Shown here: piece by piece, positions 45,535 through 58,533 of the stretch
Numbering within the stretch: position 1 is the stretch's first letter
Layout of the letters: every line of letters starts with the position of its first letter
Assembly (NCBI GenBank): GCA_024349245.1
Contig: JALDNG010002960.1
Span: forward strand, 1-64,000
DNA: 64,000 nt
Reading direction: 5' to 3'
Source of the DNA: Neodontobutis hainanensis
Lineage: Eukaryota > Chordata > Actinopteri > Gobiiformes > Odontobutidae
Notes under the pieces: generated by a model
The model's input: the letters and a program-made list of their open reading frames with translations, nothing else
The model's database searches: none
Told to the model about the DNA's origin: nothing
Position numbers and translations under genes: made by a program

Positions 45535-46857
45535 ATGCTTTACCTTTCAGACCCGATGTCTAACCCCATCGTAGACACTGACTTTTCCTCCGACGCATAT
45601 CTTACAAAGCTATGGGCAGTGCGCGCTCAACTCCACCTGCGTCATGGCTTGCTTGTTCACGCCTCTGACACCCTCACTTCACCTGCGTTCGTAGTGCCTC
45701 AGAGCCTAAGGGGGGTCATGCTAACGCACGCACATGACGCTCCTTTAGCAGGCCACAGAGGTGTCCGCGCAACACATCAGGCACTTCAACAAGTGGCATA
45801 CTGGCCACACATGCAAATGGCCGTGGCAGAATACATCAAAGGCTGCCTAGTATGCTGCCAATCTCAACCGACAAGACCACTCCATCGTGCACCCTTACAA
45901 AGAAGGGGCATTTCTTTTCTGTGGTCTGACCTCCAAATCGATTGGATGGGACCCTGACTAAATCAACAAGGGGCAACAAATACATCCTAATGGTCACCTG
46001 TGCCTTCACTAAATGGGTGAAAGGACTTCCAGCCCCAAACGACACGGCACAGACCACAGCCTTTCTACTCATGAACCACGTGTTCTCCAGATTCGGCTTA
46101 CCCTGTAAGGTCGATTCTGACCGTGGGACTCACTTCACCGCCGAGGTGATGGGACAACTGTGGCAAACCATGGGCAAAATTCCACGTCAGCCACCACCCC
46201 CAGTCCTCAGGCCAAGTAGAAAGAGCAAACCGAACGGTGATCGACATCCTAAAGAAATATGTTGCATCTAATCACCGAGACTGGGACGTCAAACTGCACT
46301 TGGTCCTGATGGCTATCAGAGCCACGCCACACACGGCGACCGGAGTCTCCCCGTTTGAGCTCATGACCGGTAGGCAGATGATGCTTCCCCTACACTTACT
46401 GTATCAGCCAGGAGAGGCTAACATCGCTACGGCCTATACCTCACACCAGTACATGGCTGATCTCCAGGCACACCTGAGAATCACCTTCGCCTTTGCCCAG
46501 GAAAAACTAGGCAAAAGGGCAGAAGGACGTAAGGTCTATTATGACCAAAAGTCATCTAGGGACGAACTACAGGTGGGAGACAAAGTGTGGTACTACATGT
46601 TCAGCCAACTCACTGGACAAACAAGAGGTGGTACCAACCGACTAACGCTGAAATTCCTCCCGCGTTGGGCGGACCGCATACACCATTGTCAACAAACTAT
46701 CCCGGTGGTGTATCAGATAAAGATCACCAAAGGGAGAAAGGAACCCACTCTCAAGTGGATACACTGCAACCAGATAAAGTTGCACAAAACCCCATGGGAT
46801 CTACAGGGACGTTCACGCTCCCAAGTAGTCTTAAACGGATCCCTTAGCTCGCAGTAA
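45535..46857 (+). pseudogene. Ty3/gypsy integrase, copy B
   Basis: 45535-45957 holds the zinc-binding domain (THAHDAPLAGHRG; GCLVCCQ) and the first Asp of the catalytic core. 45942-46271 holds the second Asp in VDSDRG (GAC 46119-46121). The Glu of VERANR is at 46219-46221, and 46237-46857 is one open 206-codon frame covering the rest of the core (SPFELMTGRQ) and the C-terminal domain (VGDKVWYYMF, LKWIHCNQIKLH). Two frame changes remain, at 45957 and near 46200. It is the better preserved of the two integrases; every base by which copy A loses this frame is at or beside a CpG. Confidence 0.8.
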
Positions 46858-47663
46858 CCACTAACAACTAACCTCTAACCTCTAACTCTGATTTCCTAAC
46901 TCTTTTCACCTTTCAGTGGTAACTGTGAGTAATTCAATAACTGTAACTGATAACTCTGGTTTTCCCTGTCAATGAATCAATTCTCGTTGCAACCGCGCTG
47001 TGTGTACCTTGCGTAACCTCGGGTGCTCACAAGCGAATACCGCTAACATTTCCACTGTAATAGACAAGTCTCGGAGTAACAGCAGCAACTCCAAACGTTT
47101 AAAAAAAAAACGTCGAAAGACACTGTGTCAGTGGTAAACACTCACAGTGAGACTCTAAAACCAACCAAACCAAACTGTAGACCATACACACACTCAAATG
47201 GTCGCCTTGCTGATAAATGACACGCTCATAGACATCAGCTCCTCAGTGGACAGCCGAGCAATGAGAAGAATTCTTTGAAGGATCACGCATAACCATTATG
47301 TCCCTTACATAATCACTATGTATATCCTTGTCCCTAAATGCATGCAAAGTCCCTCCAAGTTATGATCCTCCTAACATATTTTCTTTTATTATAAACACCT
47401 CCTAAACTTTAAACAAACTAAATGAGACAGCTCTCTCATTTCTTTATTTCACAATAAGTCCTTCTTTAAGTGATAAACTTAATCTATCTCCATTAGCAAC
47501 GGATATAATACAAACCAAGTAAAGCCCCTTTACACTTGTATACTTTTCCTTAATCACGTTTGCATCATTACACCTGTTATGACGCCAAACTATGTGTTTA
47601 ACGTGTGGCTTACTCCCTGGTCTGCAAGGATGTCGACACGGAAACTTGTGAAACCAGCCGTGT
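46858..47663 (+). other. 3' untranslated interior of copy B
   Basis: Equivalent to 26679-27404 with the ~75-bp stretch around 47382-47464 that copy A lacks. No env-like frame. The minus-strand frame at 47444-47704 crosses into the LTR and has no recognisable feature. Confidence 0.6.
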
Positions 47664-47676
47664 CGAAAGGGGGGAC
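47664..47676 (+). promoter_or_regulatory. Polypurine tract, copy B
   Basis: CGAAAGGGGGGAC directly before the LTR; two G longer than in copy A. Confidence 0.65.
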
Positions 47677-49630
47677 TGTAGCAGATCAGCCTCCAGAACG
47701 CCACACGGATTATAACATTTGTTTAATCACTTACAGACCTCCAAACTGTTTCACTAAGGGTCTTCAAGATTAACAACTGTTGTTTCACCATCGGCCTCCA
47801 GAGACAGGCCGTGGATGTAAATCTTGAGAAGAAGACATGCTAACCCCGTTTTCTTTCAGATAAAAGGACACCAACGTGTTTTGCCAAGGACAGGAAACTT
47901 ATTAATGACTTTGTTTTGCTTTTATAAGAATTGGAACTTCGTTCTACCCAGCACCGTGTCAAAGGTGACACATGGAACATCACAGACTGCTAGGCGCCAT
48001 GTCCAAAAGCCGTAAATCCTGTAGATAAGGTGTCCATCCAGCTTTCTCGAGAACACTTTATTCTAATCCTGATTGACAGTTGAAAATGTCTTTGATCATA
48101 GTCGCATGGTCAAACACTACCCCCTTTGGTTTAACTGGACAAATGACTCTGCACTCAAGAAGGACATTTGGTGTTATTTCATTAAAGGACATTTTGTTAT
48201 TTTATTACTTAGATAGATTGTGAATGTACTAACAATTATACTGTTTGTTTCAGGATGCAGAGTTTTACAAGTCAACTAATTCCTTCCATTCCTACAGAGT
48301 TACGTTTTATGTTAATAAAATGTAATGAATATATGTTTTTATAATAAGTCTGACAAATGTTTCTTTGCATAATCCTGCAAGTACGAATGTGTTTGTGTGT
48401 TTTACGAAAACCAAGGAAAATAGGGTGAAACAAAAGGAATGTTTAAGACTTAGTTTAAACATTTAAACTCCCCCCCAAAGCAATGCCTTCCTCCGTAAGA
48501 CACACCCTGTCAAAAGTGTTAAAAGTGACCGCTGGTCAAAAACACGCTCTCTGCACTACTCTCCGCCTCTCTCTTCACTTCGCACTGGACCTCTTGTCCG
48601 TTCTCAGGGCCGTAGGCCCTCGAACCTCTCACAAGCTCCGGACCTCGTGTAACGAGTAAATTTTCTTTGTACTTTAAAGCCTGCAAGTTTAGCTTGCCGC
48701 GATAAAGTTTCCTTCACAAAGCTGTTCAAAGTAGCTTACTTCCTGCCAGCCTGCCAACAAAAGGAAGTTGCCTCGCTTTATTTTTGAAGATTTCCTGCCT
48801 GCTAAAGAGTTAGCTTGACTAAAATCTAACTTTCTCGAGCAAGTTTAAGCCAGCAACACAGCCGCTAAACCTTCTCCAGTGGACTTCGCAATAACTTTGA
48901 AAGACTCAATTTTACTCGTGTACGACGCTGATGCTAAAAGGCTTGGCTAGTTGTGACAGTAACGACGCTTTTTGAATCTCCCGGGCCCACGGCAGCCCTC
49001 TGGAGAGTGGAAATAACAGGCCATCCTGGAGGCGACAAACGCCATCGGTTGCGACAGGGTTCGGACAACCTCTAGACCTCTCGCCGCTAAGATCTGAGAC
49101 CAATCACGACCCCAGGGTGAGTCTAAACGTTAGTTACACAAGTTTGGCATCTAACTGTCTAAACATAACAGCCTTGGCCTCAGAAACCGTCATCGAACCC
49201 CTTTAAACGCGCTCCGTAACAGCCCCTCATCTAATAATAGAGTTAATAATCAATAGGCCTACTTTCTTTTGTTTCACAAAATCCTCTGAAAGTAAAGTGT
49301 TTTATCGTTCTTTGATTTACCCATTCATGTGTCAATAATTATCCCTTTGTGTCATTTCCCTGTCATTATTCACTGTTTAAATTTTTATAATCTTTAATAA
49401 AACCCCATAAAGACATTTACTGTTTCAATGTTTAATTCATTAATTTTCAAAACGAGAAGAATTTACTTCCTTTAGATTAATGAGACTAGACTAAACAGTT
49501 TCTCTGGAGCTGTTCAAAACTAGAGTGGTGCCCGAAAGAAATTAATATTTTGATAAGCAAAATATTAATTATTAAATTTCATAATTAATATTCATATTAA
49601 TTATTAATTAATAAGACCATATTCCCTACA
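47677..49630 (+). repeat. LTR of copy B
   Basis: 1954 bp. Closer to the 3' LTR of copy A than to the 5' LTR at the positions compared, and followed by the same GTCT and array sequence. Confidence 0.92.
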
Positions 49631-49965
49631 GTCTACAGTCTGTTCTTCTGCACATCTACAGTCTGTTCTAACTGCACATCCACAGTCTGTTCTAATGTAA
49701 GTCTACAATCTGTACTACTGCTCATCTATACTCTGTTCTACTGCACGTCTACAGTCTGTTCTTATAAACGTCTACAGTCTGTTATACTACACATCTACAA
49801 TCTCTACTACTGCACTTCTAAAGTCTGTTCTAATGCACATCTACAGTCTGTTCTAATGCTGCGTCCACAGTCTGTACTACTGCATCTCTAGAGTCTATTC
49901 TTCTGCACATTGTCAGTCTCTTCTACTGGACGTTTACAGTCTGTTCTAATGCTTGTCTACAGTCT
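49631..49965 (+). repeat. 23-bp array, plus orientation (unit B, right of LTR)
   Basis: Counterpart of 29375-29705. The few differences are mainly missing or extra bases at CpG (for example CTGCACGTC here against CTGCGTC in unit A). Confidence 0.9.
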
Positions 49966-51861
49966 TTACACGAGCATTAGAACAGACTGTATATGAGTAT
50001 TAGAAAAGACTGTAAACGTCCAGTAGAACAGACTGACAATGTGCAGAAGAATAGACTGTAGAGATGCACTAGTACAGACTGTAAACGTGCATTAGAACAG
50101 ACTGTATATGAGTATTAGAAAACACTCTAGACATGCTTTAGAACAGACTGTAGAGGTGCAGTAGTTCAGACTATAGACTAGCATTAGAACAGACTATATA
50201 TGAGTATTAGAAAATACTCTAGACATGCTTTAGAACAGACTGTAGAGGTGCAGTTGTTCAGACTATAGACGAGCATTAGAACAGACTGTAGATGTGCAGT
50301 AGAAGAGACTGTAGAGCTGCAGTATTATAGACTGTCGACAATTATTAGAAAGGACTGTAGAAGTGCAGTAGAACGGACTGTAGACAATTATTAGAACAGA
50401 CTGTAGACTTGCAGTAGAACAGACTGATGATGCTGCAGAAGAATAGACTTTAAAGGTGCATTACTACAGACTGTACACGAGAAATAGAACAGACTGTATA
50501 TGAGTATTAGAATAGACTGTAGACATAATTTTAGAACAGACTGTAGAGGTGCAGTAGTACAGACTCTAGACAAGTAGTAGTTCAGACTGTCGACTTGCAT
50601 TAGAACAGACTGTAGATGTGCATTAGAACAGACTGTAGATGTACAATAGAACAGACTGTAGAGGTGCAGTTCAACAGACTGTAGACGTGCAGTTGAACAG
50701 TCTTCAGAGCAGCAGTAGTACAGACTCTAGATTGGCTGTAGAACAGACTGTAGACGATCATTAGAATAGACTGTAAACGTCTAGTAGAACAGACTGTCAA
50801 TGTGCAGAATAATAGATTCTAGAGGTGCAGTAGTACAGACTGTAGATGAGCATTAGATCAGACTGTATATGAGTATTAGAAAACACTGCAGACATGCTTT
50901 AGAACAGACTGTAGAGGTCTAGTTGTACAAACTGTAGACGAGCATTAGAACAGACTGTAGAGGAACAGTAGAACAAACTGTAGAGGTCGAGTAGTAAAGA
51001 CTGTTATTGGGTAATAGAACAGACGATATTCGAGCAATAGAACAGACTATAGATGTGCAGTAGTATAGACTGTAAGAAGCAGTAGTACAGAATGTAGACA
51101 ATTATTAGAACAGACAGAAGACGCGTGCAGTAGAAAAGACTGTAGACGAGCATTAGAACAGACTGTAAATGTCCAGTAGAACAGACTGACCATGTGCAGA
51201 AGAATAGACTGTAGTGGTGCAGTAGTACAGACTGTAGACGAGCATTAGAACAGACTGTATATGAGTATTAGAAAACACTGTAGACATGCTTTACAACAGA
51301 CTGTAGAGGTGCAGTAGTTGACTGTAGATGAGCATTAGAACAGACTGTATATGAGTATTAGAAAACACTAATAGAAATGCTTTACAACAGACTGTAGAGG
51401 TGCAGTAGAACAGACTGTAGACGTGCAGTAGAACAGACTGTAGTTGAGCAGTAGTACATACTGTATACTTTCATAGGAACAGACTGTATATGTGCATTAG
51501 AACAGACTGTAGATGTGCAGTAAAACAGACTGTAGACTTGCATTAGAGCAGACTGAAGACGTGCAGTAGAACAGACTTAAGATGCGCTGTAGAACAGACT
51601 GAAAACATGCAGTAGAACAGACTGTAGACATGCATTAGAAAAGACTGTAGATGTGCATTAGAACAGACTGTAGATGTGCAGTAAAACAGACCGTAGTTAT
51701 GCAGTAGAACAGACTGCATTAGAGCAATAGTACAGACTGTAAACTGGCATTAGAACAGACTGTAGAGGTGCAGTTGTACAGACTGTAGATGTGCAGTAAA
51801 ACAAACTGTAGATGAGCAGTAGTACAGACTGTAGACTTGCATTAGAACAGACTGTAGATGT
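49966..51861 (-). repeat. 23-bp array, inverted orientation (unit B)
   Basis: Counterpart of 29706-31594, ending in the GTAGATGT duplication at 51854-51861. Confidence 0.9.
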
Positions 51862-52555
51862 CAAGTTCTGTGTGTTTTTAACTGACTACAGCTCTGCCCA
51901 AACTTGAAAACTGCTTTATCTCTGATGAATGCAAAGGACAACTCAAAACTGTTCTTTCTTTTTCTTTTTTTCCTAAAGATGATCGGGGTGGAACAGAATA
52001 GGTTGATAACCTTTAAAATATACAAACCAAAGCAGAAATTAGTTGCAAATAAATCACAAATAACTCAATACCACTTCCTCAAATAGTAAATGTCAAACCA
52101 AACAGTCATTTTAATTAACCTATGGTCTCTAATTAAACTTATATAATTTAAACAATACACATGCTTAGAGTAATGTTCACATAAAGTATTCACTATTTGA
52201 TTTAAATTGGACATTACAACCAAGCAAACAAAATCATACAAAAGTCTTAACTCAACACAAACAAACACACAGTCCACTTTTGTCCTACCAGTTGTGTCCT
52301 TGGATAATCAGGAGCTGTGGTCAAAGTTTCTTTTCCTCAGGAACAAGTGAGATTGCCAACTGAGCTTTTACCAAACATTTCAACTGCCATGCACTCTGTG
52401 TGTGCTGGTAATTATGGTCCCAAGAGCACTTCCTGGAAGTTGGTTCCATAACCTTTTGATGCGTGGTTGCCCCTGCAGTTTGGGAGTGCTCTTAGTAATT
52501 TGAGTAAAAATAGGCTGAGTGCTCAGGACAACTTGTACCTTGAATTGACATAACA
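51862..52555. mobile_element. 694-bp insert of unknown identity (unit B)
   Basis: Nearly identical to 31595-32289, with the same flanking octamer (51854-51861, 52556-52563). Differences include a GC lost from TGTGTGCGCTGG and an extra T in the pyrimidine run. It was copied by the tandem duplication, not inserted again. Confidence 0.55.
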
Positions 52556-53611
52556 GTAGATGTGCAGTAAAACAGACTGTAAACGTGCAGTAGAACAGAC
52601 TGCAGTAGAGCAGAGGTACAGACTGTAAACTGGCATTAGAACAGACTGTTGAGATGCAGTTGAACAGACAGTAGACGTGCAGTTGAACAGACTGTAGATG
52701 TGCATTGGAACAGACTAAAGACGTACAATAGAACAGACTGTAGACGAGCAGTAGAACACACTAAAGACCTGCATTAGAACAGACGGTGGACGAGCATTAG
52801 AACAGACTGTAAAGTCCAGTAGAACAGACTAACAATTAGAACAGATTGTAGATGTGCAGAAAAACAGACTGTAGACGTGCAGTAAAATAAACTGCAGTAG
52901 AGCAGTAGTAAAGACTGTAAACTGGCATTAGAACAGACTGTAGACATGCAGTAGAACAGACTGTAGATGTGCAGTAGAACAAACTGTTGAGGTGCAGTAA
53001 TACAGACTGCAAACGAGCATTATACAGACTGTAGAAGTGCAGTAGTACAGACTGTAGATGTGCAGTAGAACAGAATGTAGACGTTTATTAGAACAGACTG
53101 TATACCTGCAGTCGGACAGACTGTAGATGTGCTTTAGAAAAGACTGTAGACGTTTATTAAAAATAGACTATAGTCGTGCAGTAGAACAGACTGTAGACGT
53201 GCAATAGAACAGACTGTAGAGGTGCAGTTGAACAGACTGTAGATGTGCATTAGAACAGACTGTAGATGTGCATTAGAAGAGACTGTAGACAATTATTAAA
53301 ATAGACAATAGTTGTGCAGTAGAACAGACTGTAGACAAGCATTAGAAATTACTGTAAACGCCCAGTAGAACAGACAATGTGCAGAAGAATAGACTCTAGA
53401 GGTGCATTACTACAGACTGTAGATGAGCATTAGAACATACTCTATATGAGTATTAGAAAACACTGTAGAAATGCTTTAGAACAGACTGTAGAGATGCAGT
53501 TGTATAGATTGTAGACAAGCATTAAAACAGACTGTAGAAGTGCAGTACTTCAGACTGTAGATGTGCAGTAGAAAAGACTATTGAGGTGCAGTAGTACAGA
53601 ATGTCGACATT
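52556..53611 (-). repeat. 23-bp array, inverted orientation, continued (unit B)
   Basis: Counterpart of 32290-33347; ends at AATGTCGACATT (53600-53611). Confidence 0.9.
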
Positions 53612-56600
53612 TATTATTGCCCTTCTACTGTCTCTTCTAATGCTCGTCTACTGTCTGTATTACTGCACCTCTACAGTCTGTACTAAAGCACATCTACAGT
53701 CTGTTCTAATGCTCGTCCACAGTCTATTCTTATGCAGGTCTTTAGTCTTTACTACTGCACATCTACAGTCTGTTCTAATGGACGCCTACATTCTGTTCTA
53801 ATGCTCATCTACAGTCTGTTCTATTGTACGCCTACAGTCTTTTCTACTGCATATCAACAGTCTGTTCTAATGCTCATCTACAGTCTGTACAACTGCACCT
53901 CTACAGTCTGTTCTACTGCATGTCTACAGTCTGATCTAATGCCATTTTACAGTCTGTACTATTGCTCTACTGCATTCTATTCTACTGCATGTCTACAGTC
54001 ATTTTTACTGCACATCTACAATCTGTTCTAATTGTCAGTCTGTTATACAATCTACAGTCTGTACTAATTCTGCTCTGAAGTCCGTTTAACTGCACGTCTA
54101 CAGTCTGTTCAACTGCACCTCTACAGTCTGTACTACTGCACTTCTACAGTCTGTTCTAATGCTTGTCTACAGTCTGTATTACTGCACCTCTACAGTCTTT
54201 TATAAATGCATGTCTACAGTGTTTTCTAAAACTCATATACAGTCTGTTCATTTGCTCATCTACAGTCTGTAATACTGCAGCTCTAGAGTCTATTCTTTTG
54301 CACATTGTCAGTTTGTTCTACGGACGCTTACAGTCATTTCTATTGCTCGTTTACAGTCTGTTCTAAGGTAATTCTAGAGTCTGTACTACTGCTGCTCTGA
54401 TTTCTGTTCACCTGCACGTCTACAGTCTGTTTTACTGCATATCTACAATCTGTTCTAATTGTCAGTCTGTTCTACTGGACGTTTACAGCCTGTTCTAAAG
54501 CTCATCTACAGTCTGTTCTAAAGCCAATCTAGAGTCTGTACAACTGCTGCTCTGACATCAGTTCAAATGCACATCTATAGTCTGTTCAACTGCACGTCTA
54601 CAGTCTGTTCTAATGCACATCTACAGTCTATTCTAATGCAAGTCTACAGTCTGTACTACTGCTCATCTACAGTCTGTTCTATTGCACGTCTTCTAATAAT
54701 AGTCAACATTCTGTACCACAGCACCTCTACAGTCTCTTCTACCGCACATCTACAGTTTGTTCTAGTGGTTGTCTACAGTCTGTACTACTTCACCTCTACA
54801 GTCTGTTGTAAAGCATGTCTACAGTCTTTTCTAATACTAATGTACAGTCTGTTCTAATGCTCGTGTAAAGTTTTAACAACTGCACCTCTACAGTCTATTA
54901 TTCTGCACATCGTCAGTCTTTTCTAATGCACATCTACAGTCTGTTCTAATGGACGTATACAGTCTGTTCTAACGCTCGTCTACAGTCTGTTCTATTGTAC
55001 GTCTACAGTCTCTTATAATGCTACTTTACAGTCTGTACCTCTGCTCTACCGCATTTTGTTCTACTGCACGTCTACAGTCTTTTTATAAACGTCTATAGTC
55101 TATTCTACTGCATTTCTACAGTCATTACTACTGTACTTCTAAAGTCTATTCTAATGCTCATAAACAGTCTGTTCTAATGCAAGTCTACAATCTGTGCTAC
55201 TGCTCATCTACAGTCTGTACTACTGCACTTCTAAAATCTGTTCTAATGCTCATCTGCAGTCTGTATTACTGCACCTCTACAATCTGTTCTAAAGCATGTC
55301 TACAGTATTTTCTAATACTCATATACAGTCTGTTCTAATGCTCGTCTACAGTCTGTACTACTGCACATCTACAGTCTCAACTACTGCACTTCTAAAGTCT
55401 GTTTCTAATGCACATCTACAGTCTGTTCTAATGCAAGTCTACAGTCTGTACTACTGCTCATTTACGGTCTGTTCTACTGCAGGTCTACAGTCTGTTGTAA
55501 TAAACGTCTACAGTCTGTTCTACTGCACATCTATAGTCTGTACTACTGCACTTCTACAGTCTGTTCTAATGTACATCTACAGTCTGTTTTACTGCTCATA
55601 TACAGTCTGTTCTACTGCACGTCTACAGTCTGTTCTAAAGCCAGTCTAGAGTTTGTTCTACTGCTGCTCTGAAGTCTGTTTAACTGCATGTCTGTAGTCT
55701 GTTAAACTGCACCTCTACGTCTGTTCTATTGTATGTCTACATTCTGTTTTAATGCACATCTACAGTCTGTTCTAATGCAAGTCTACAGTCTGTACTACTG
55801 CTCGTGTACAGTCTGTACTACTGCACCTCTACAGTCTGTTCTAAAGCATGTCTACAGTCTATTCTAATACTCATACACAGTCTGTTCTAATGCTCGTCTA
55901 CAGTCTCTACTAACGGACCTTTAAATTTTATTCTTCTGCAACATCATTAGTCTGTTTTACTGGACATCTACAGTCTGTTCTATACACGTATATAGTCTCT
56001 TCAAATACTCGTCCACAGTCTGTTCTAATGCAGTCTGTACTACTGCACATCTATAGTCTGTTCTATTGCTCGAATACAGTCTGTTCTAATGCCCAATAAA
56101 AGTCTTTACTACTCCACCTCTACAGTTTGTTCTACTTCTCCTCTACAGTCTGTTCTACTGCAGGTCTACAGTCTGTTCTAATGCCAGTCTAAAGTCTGTA
56201 CTACTGCTGCTCTACAGTCTGTTCTACTGCAAGTCTACATTCTGTTCTACTGCACATCTACAGTCTGTTCTAATGCACATCTACAGTCTGTTCAACTGCA
56301 AGTCCACTGTCTCTTCTACTGCTCTTCTGCAGTCTGTTCTACTGCACGACTCTAGTCGGTTTTATTAAAGGTCTACAGTCTCTTCTAATGCACATCTACA
56401 GTCTGTACTACTGCACCTCTACAGTCTGTTCTAAAGCATGTCTACAGTCTATTCTAATACTCATACACAGTCTGTTCTAATGCTCGCCTACAGTCTCTAC
56501 TAACGGACCTTTAAATTTTATTCTTCTGCAGCATCATTAGTCTGTTTTACTGGACATCTACAGTCTGTTCTATACACGTATATAGTCTCTTCAAATACTC

Positions 56601-58184
56601 GTCCACAGTCTGTTCTAATGCAGTCTGTACTACTGCACATCTATAGTCTGTTCTATTGCTCGAATACAGTCTGTTCTAATGCCCAATAAAAGTCTTTACT
56701 ACTCCACCTCTACAGTTTGTTCTACTTCTCCTCTACAGTCTGTTCTACTGCAGGTCTACAGTCTGTTCTAATGCCAGTCTAGAGTCTGTACTACTGCTGC
56801 TCTACAGTCTGTTCTACTGCAAGTCTAAATTCTGTTCTACTGCACATCTACAGTCTGTTCTAATGCACATCTACAGTCTGTTCAACTGCAAGTCCACTGT
56901 CTCTTCTACTGCTCTTCTACAGTCTGTTCTACTGCACGACTCTAGTTGGTTTTATTAAAGGTCTACAGTCTCTTCTAATGCACATCTACAGTCTGTTCTA
57001 ATGCACATCTACAGTCTGTTCTACCGGACGTCTACAGTCAGTTCTAAAGCCAATGTAGAATCTGTACTACTGCTGCTCTGAAGTCTGTTTAACTGCAAGT
57101 CTACAGTCTGTTCAACTGCACTTCTACAGTCTGGTCTAATGCCATTTTACAGTCTGTACCTCTGCTCTACTGCAGTCTGTTCTATTGCACTTCTACAGTC
57201 TTTTTTACTGCACATCTACAGTCTGTTCTAATGCACATCTACAGTCTGTTCTAATGCAAGTCTACAGTCTTTACTACTGCTCATCTACGGTCTGTTCTAC
57301 TACAGGTCTAAAATCTCTTCTAATAAATGTCTACAGTCTGTTCTACTGCACATCTACAGTCTGTAATACTGCACTTCTACAGACTGTTCTAATGCTCGTC
57401 TACAGTCTGTATTACTGCACCTCTACAGTCTGTTCCAAAGCATGTCTAGAGTGTTTTCTTATACTCAAATACAGTCTGTTCTAATGCTCGTCTACAGTCT
57501 GTTAAACTGCACCTCTACAGTCTGTTCTAAAGCATGTCTATAGTGTTTTCTAATTCAAATATACAGTCTGTTCTAATGCTCGTCTACAGTCTGTATTACT
57601 GCACCTCTACAGTCTGTTCTAAAGCATGTCTAGAGTGTTTTCTAATACTCATATACAGTCTGTTCTAATGCTCGTCCACAATCTGTTAAACTGCACCTCT
57701 AGAGTCTGTTCTAAAGCATGTCTACAGTGTTTTCTAATACTCATATACAGTCTGTTCTAATGCTCATGTACAGTCTGTAGTACTGCACCTAGTCTATTCT
57801 TCTGCACATTGTCAGTCTGTTTTACTGGATGTATACAGTCATTTCTAATGCAAGTCTACAGTCTGTACTTCTGCTCTACTGCAGTCTGTTCTACTGCACC
57901 TCTACAGTCTGGTTTACTGCTCATATACAGTCTGTTCTAATGCACATCTACAGTCTGTTCTAATGAAAGTCTACATTTTGTACTACTGCTCACCTACAGT
58001 CTGTTCTTCTGCACGTCTACAGTCTGTTCTGATAAACTTCTACAGTCTGTTCTACTGCATATCTACAGTCTATACTACTGCACTTTTAAAGTCTGTTCTA
58101 ATGCACATCTACAGTCTTTTCTAATGCAAGTCTAATGTTTGTACTACTGCTCATCTACGGTCTGTTCTACTGCAGGTCTACAGT
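53612..58184 (+). repeat. 23-bp array, plus orientation (unit B, central)
   Basis: Counterpart of 33348-38177, including the 590-bp higher-order pair. Near 54690 it is shorter than unit A: the run jumps from GTTCTATTGCACGTC to TTCTAATAATAGTC, removing about ten monomers. Confidence 0.92.
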
Positions 58185-58533
58185 TAATGGATTGGATTTA
58201 TATTGCGCTTTCTCCCAAGGGACCAAGGGACTCAAAGCGCCCACAAGCCGTCCATTATTCATTCATACACAGTCACACACTGGTGATGGTAACTACAACT
58301 GTAGCCACAGATGCCCTAGGGCAGACTGACAGAGACGTGGCAGCCATTTTGACCCTAAGGCCTCTTTGACCATCACCACATACATTCACTGAACATTCTT
58401 AAACATTCATACGAGGCAAGGTGGGTTAAGTGTCTTGCCCAAGGACACAACGACAGAATGAATTGTGGGGAGAGAGGGAATCGAACACACTACCTTCCGG
58501 TTGAAAGACGACCGCTCTACCACTGACGCCCTA
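58185..58533 (-). mobile_element. tRNA-derived SINE, 349 bp (unit B)
   Basis: Counterpart of 38178-38526. Minus-strand A box at 58512-58522 and B box at 58478-58486; flanked by TACAGT (58179-58184, 58534-58539). It differs from the unit A copy by a few single bases and short indels. Confidence 0.78.

Larger units (their letters stand above)
41846..49630 (+). mobile_element. LTR retrotransposon copy B, 5'-truncated by the duplication
   Basis: Contains the interior from within gag to the purine tract and one LTR. It has no 5' LTR, no leader and no gag N-terminus. It did not arise by its own insertion: its right flank is identical to that of copy A, and its left edge is the duplication junction. 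Several frames are better preserved than in copy A (capsid/basic region, second protease-like domain, integrase C-terminus). Confidence 0.88.

Noticed and set aside
41846..49630. Copy B as an independent retrotransposon insertion with 5' truncation
   Set aside because: Its right flank, the SINE and the 695-bp insert positions match unit A, and LTR elements do not normally truncate at the 5' end on insertion; tandem duplication explains all of it.
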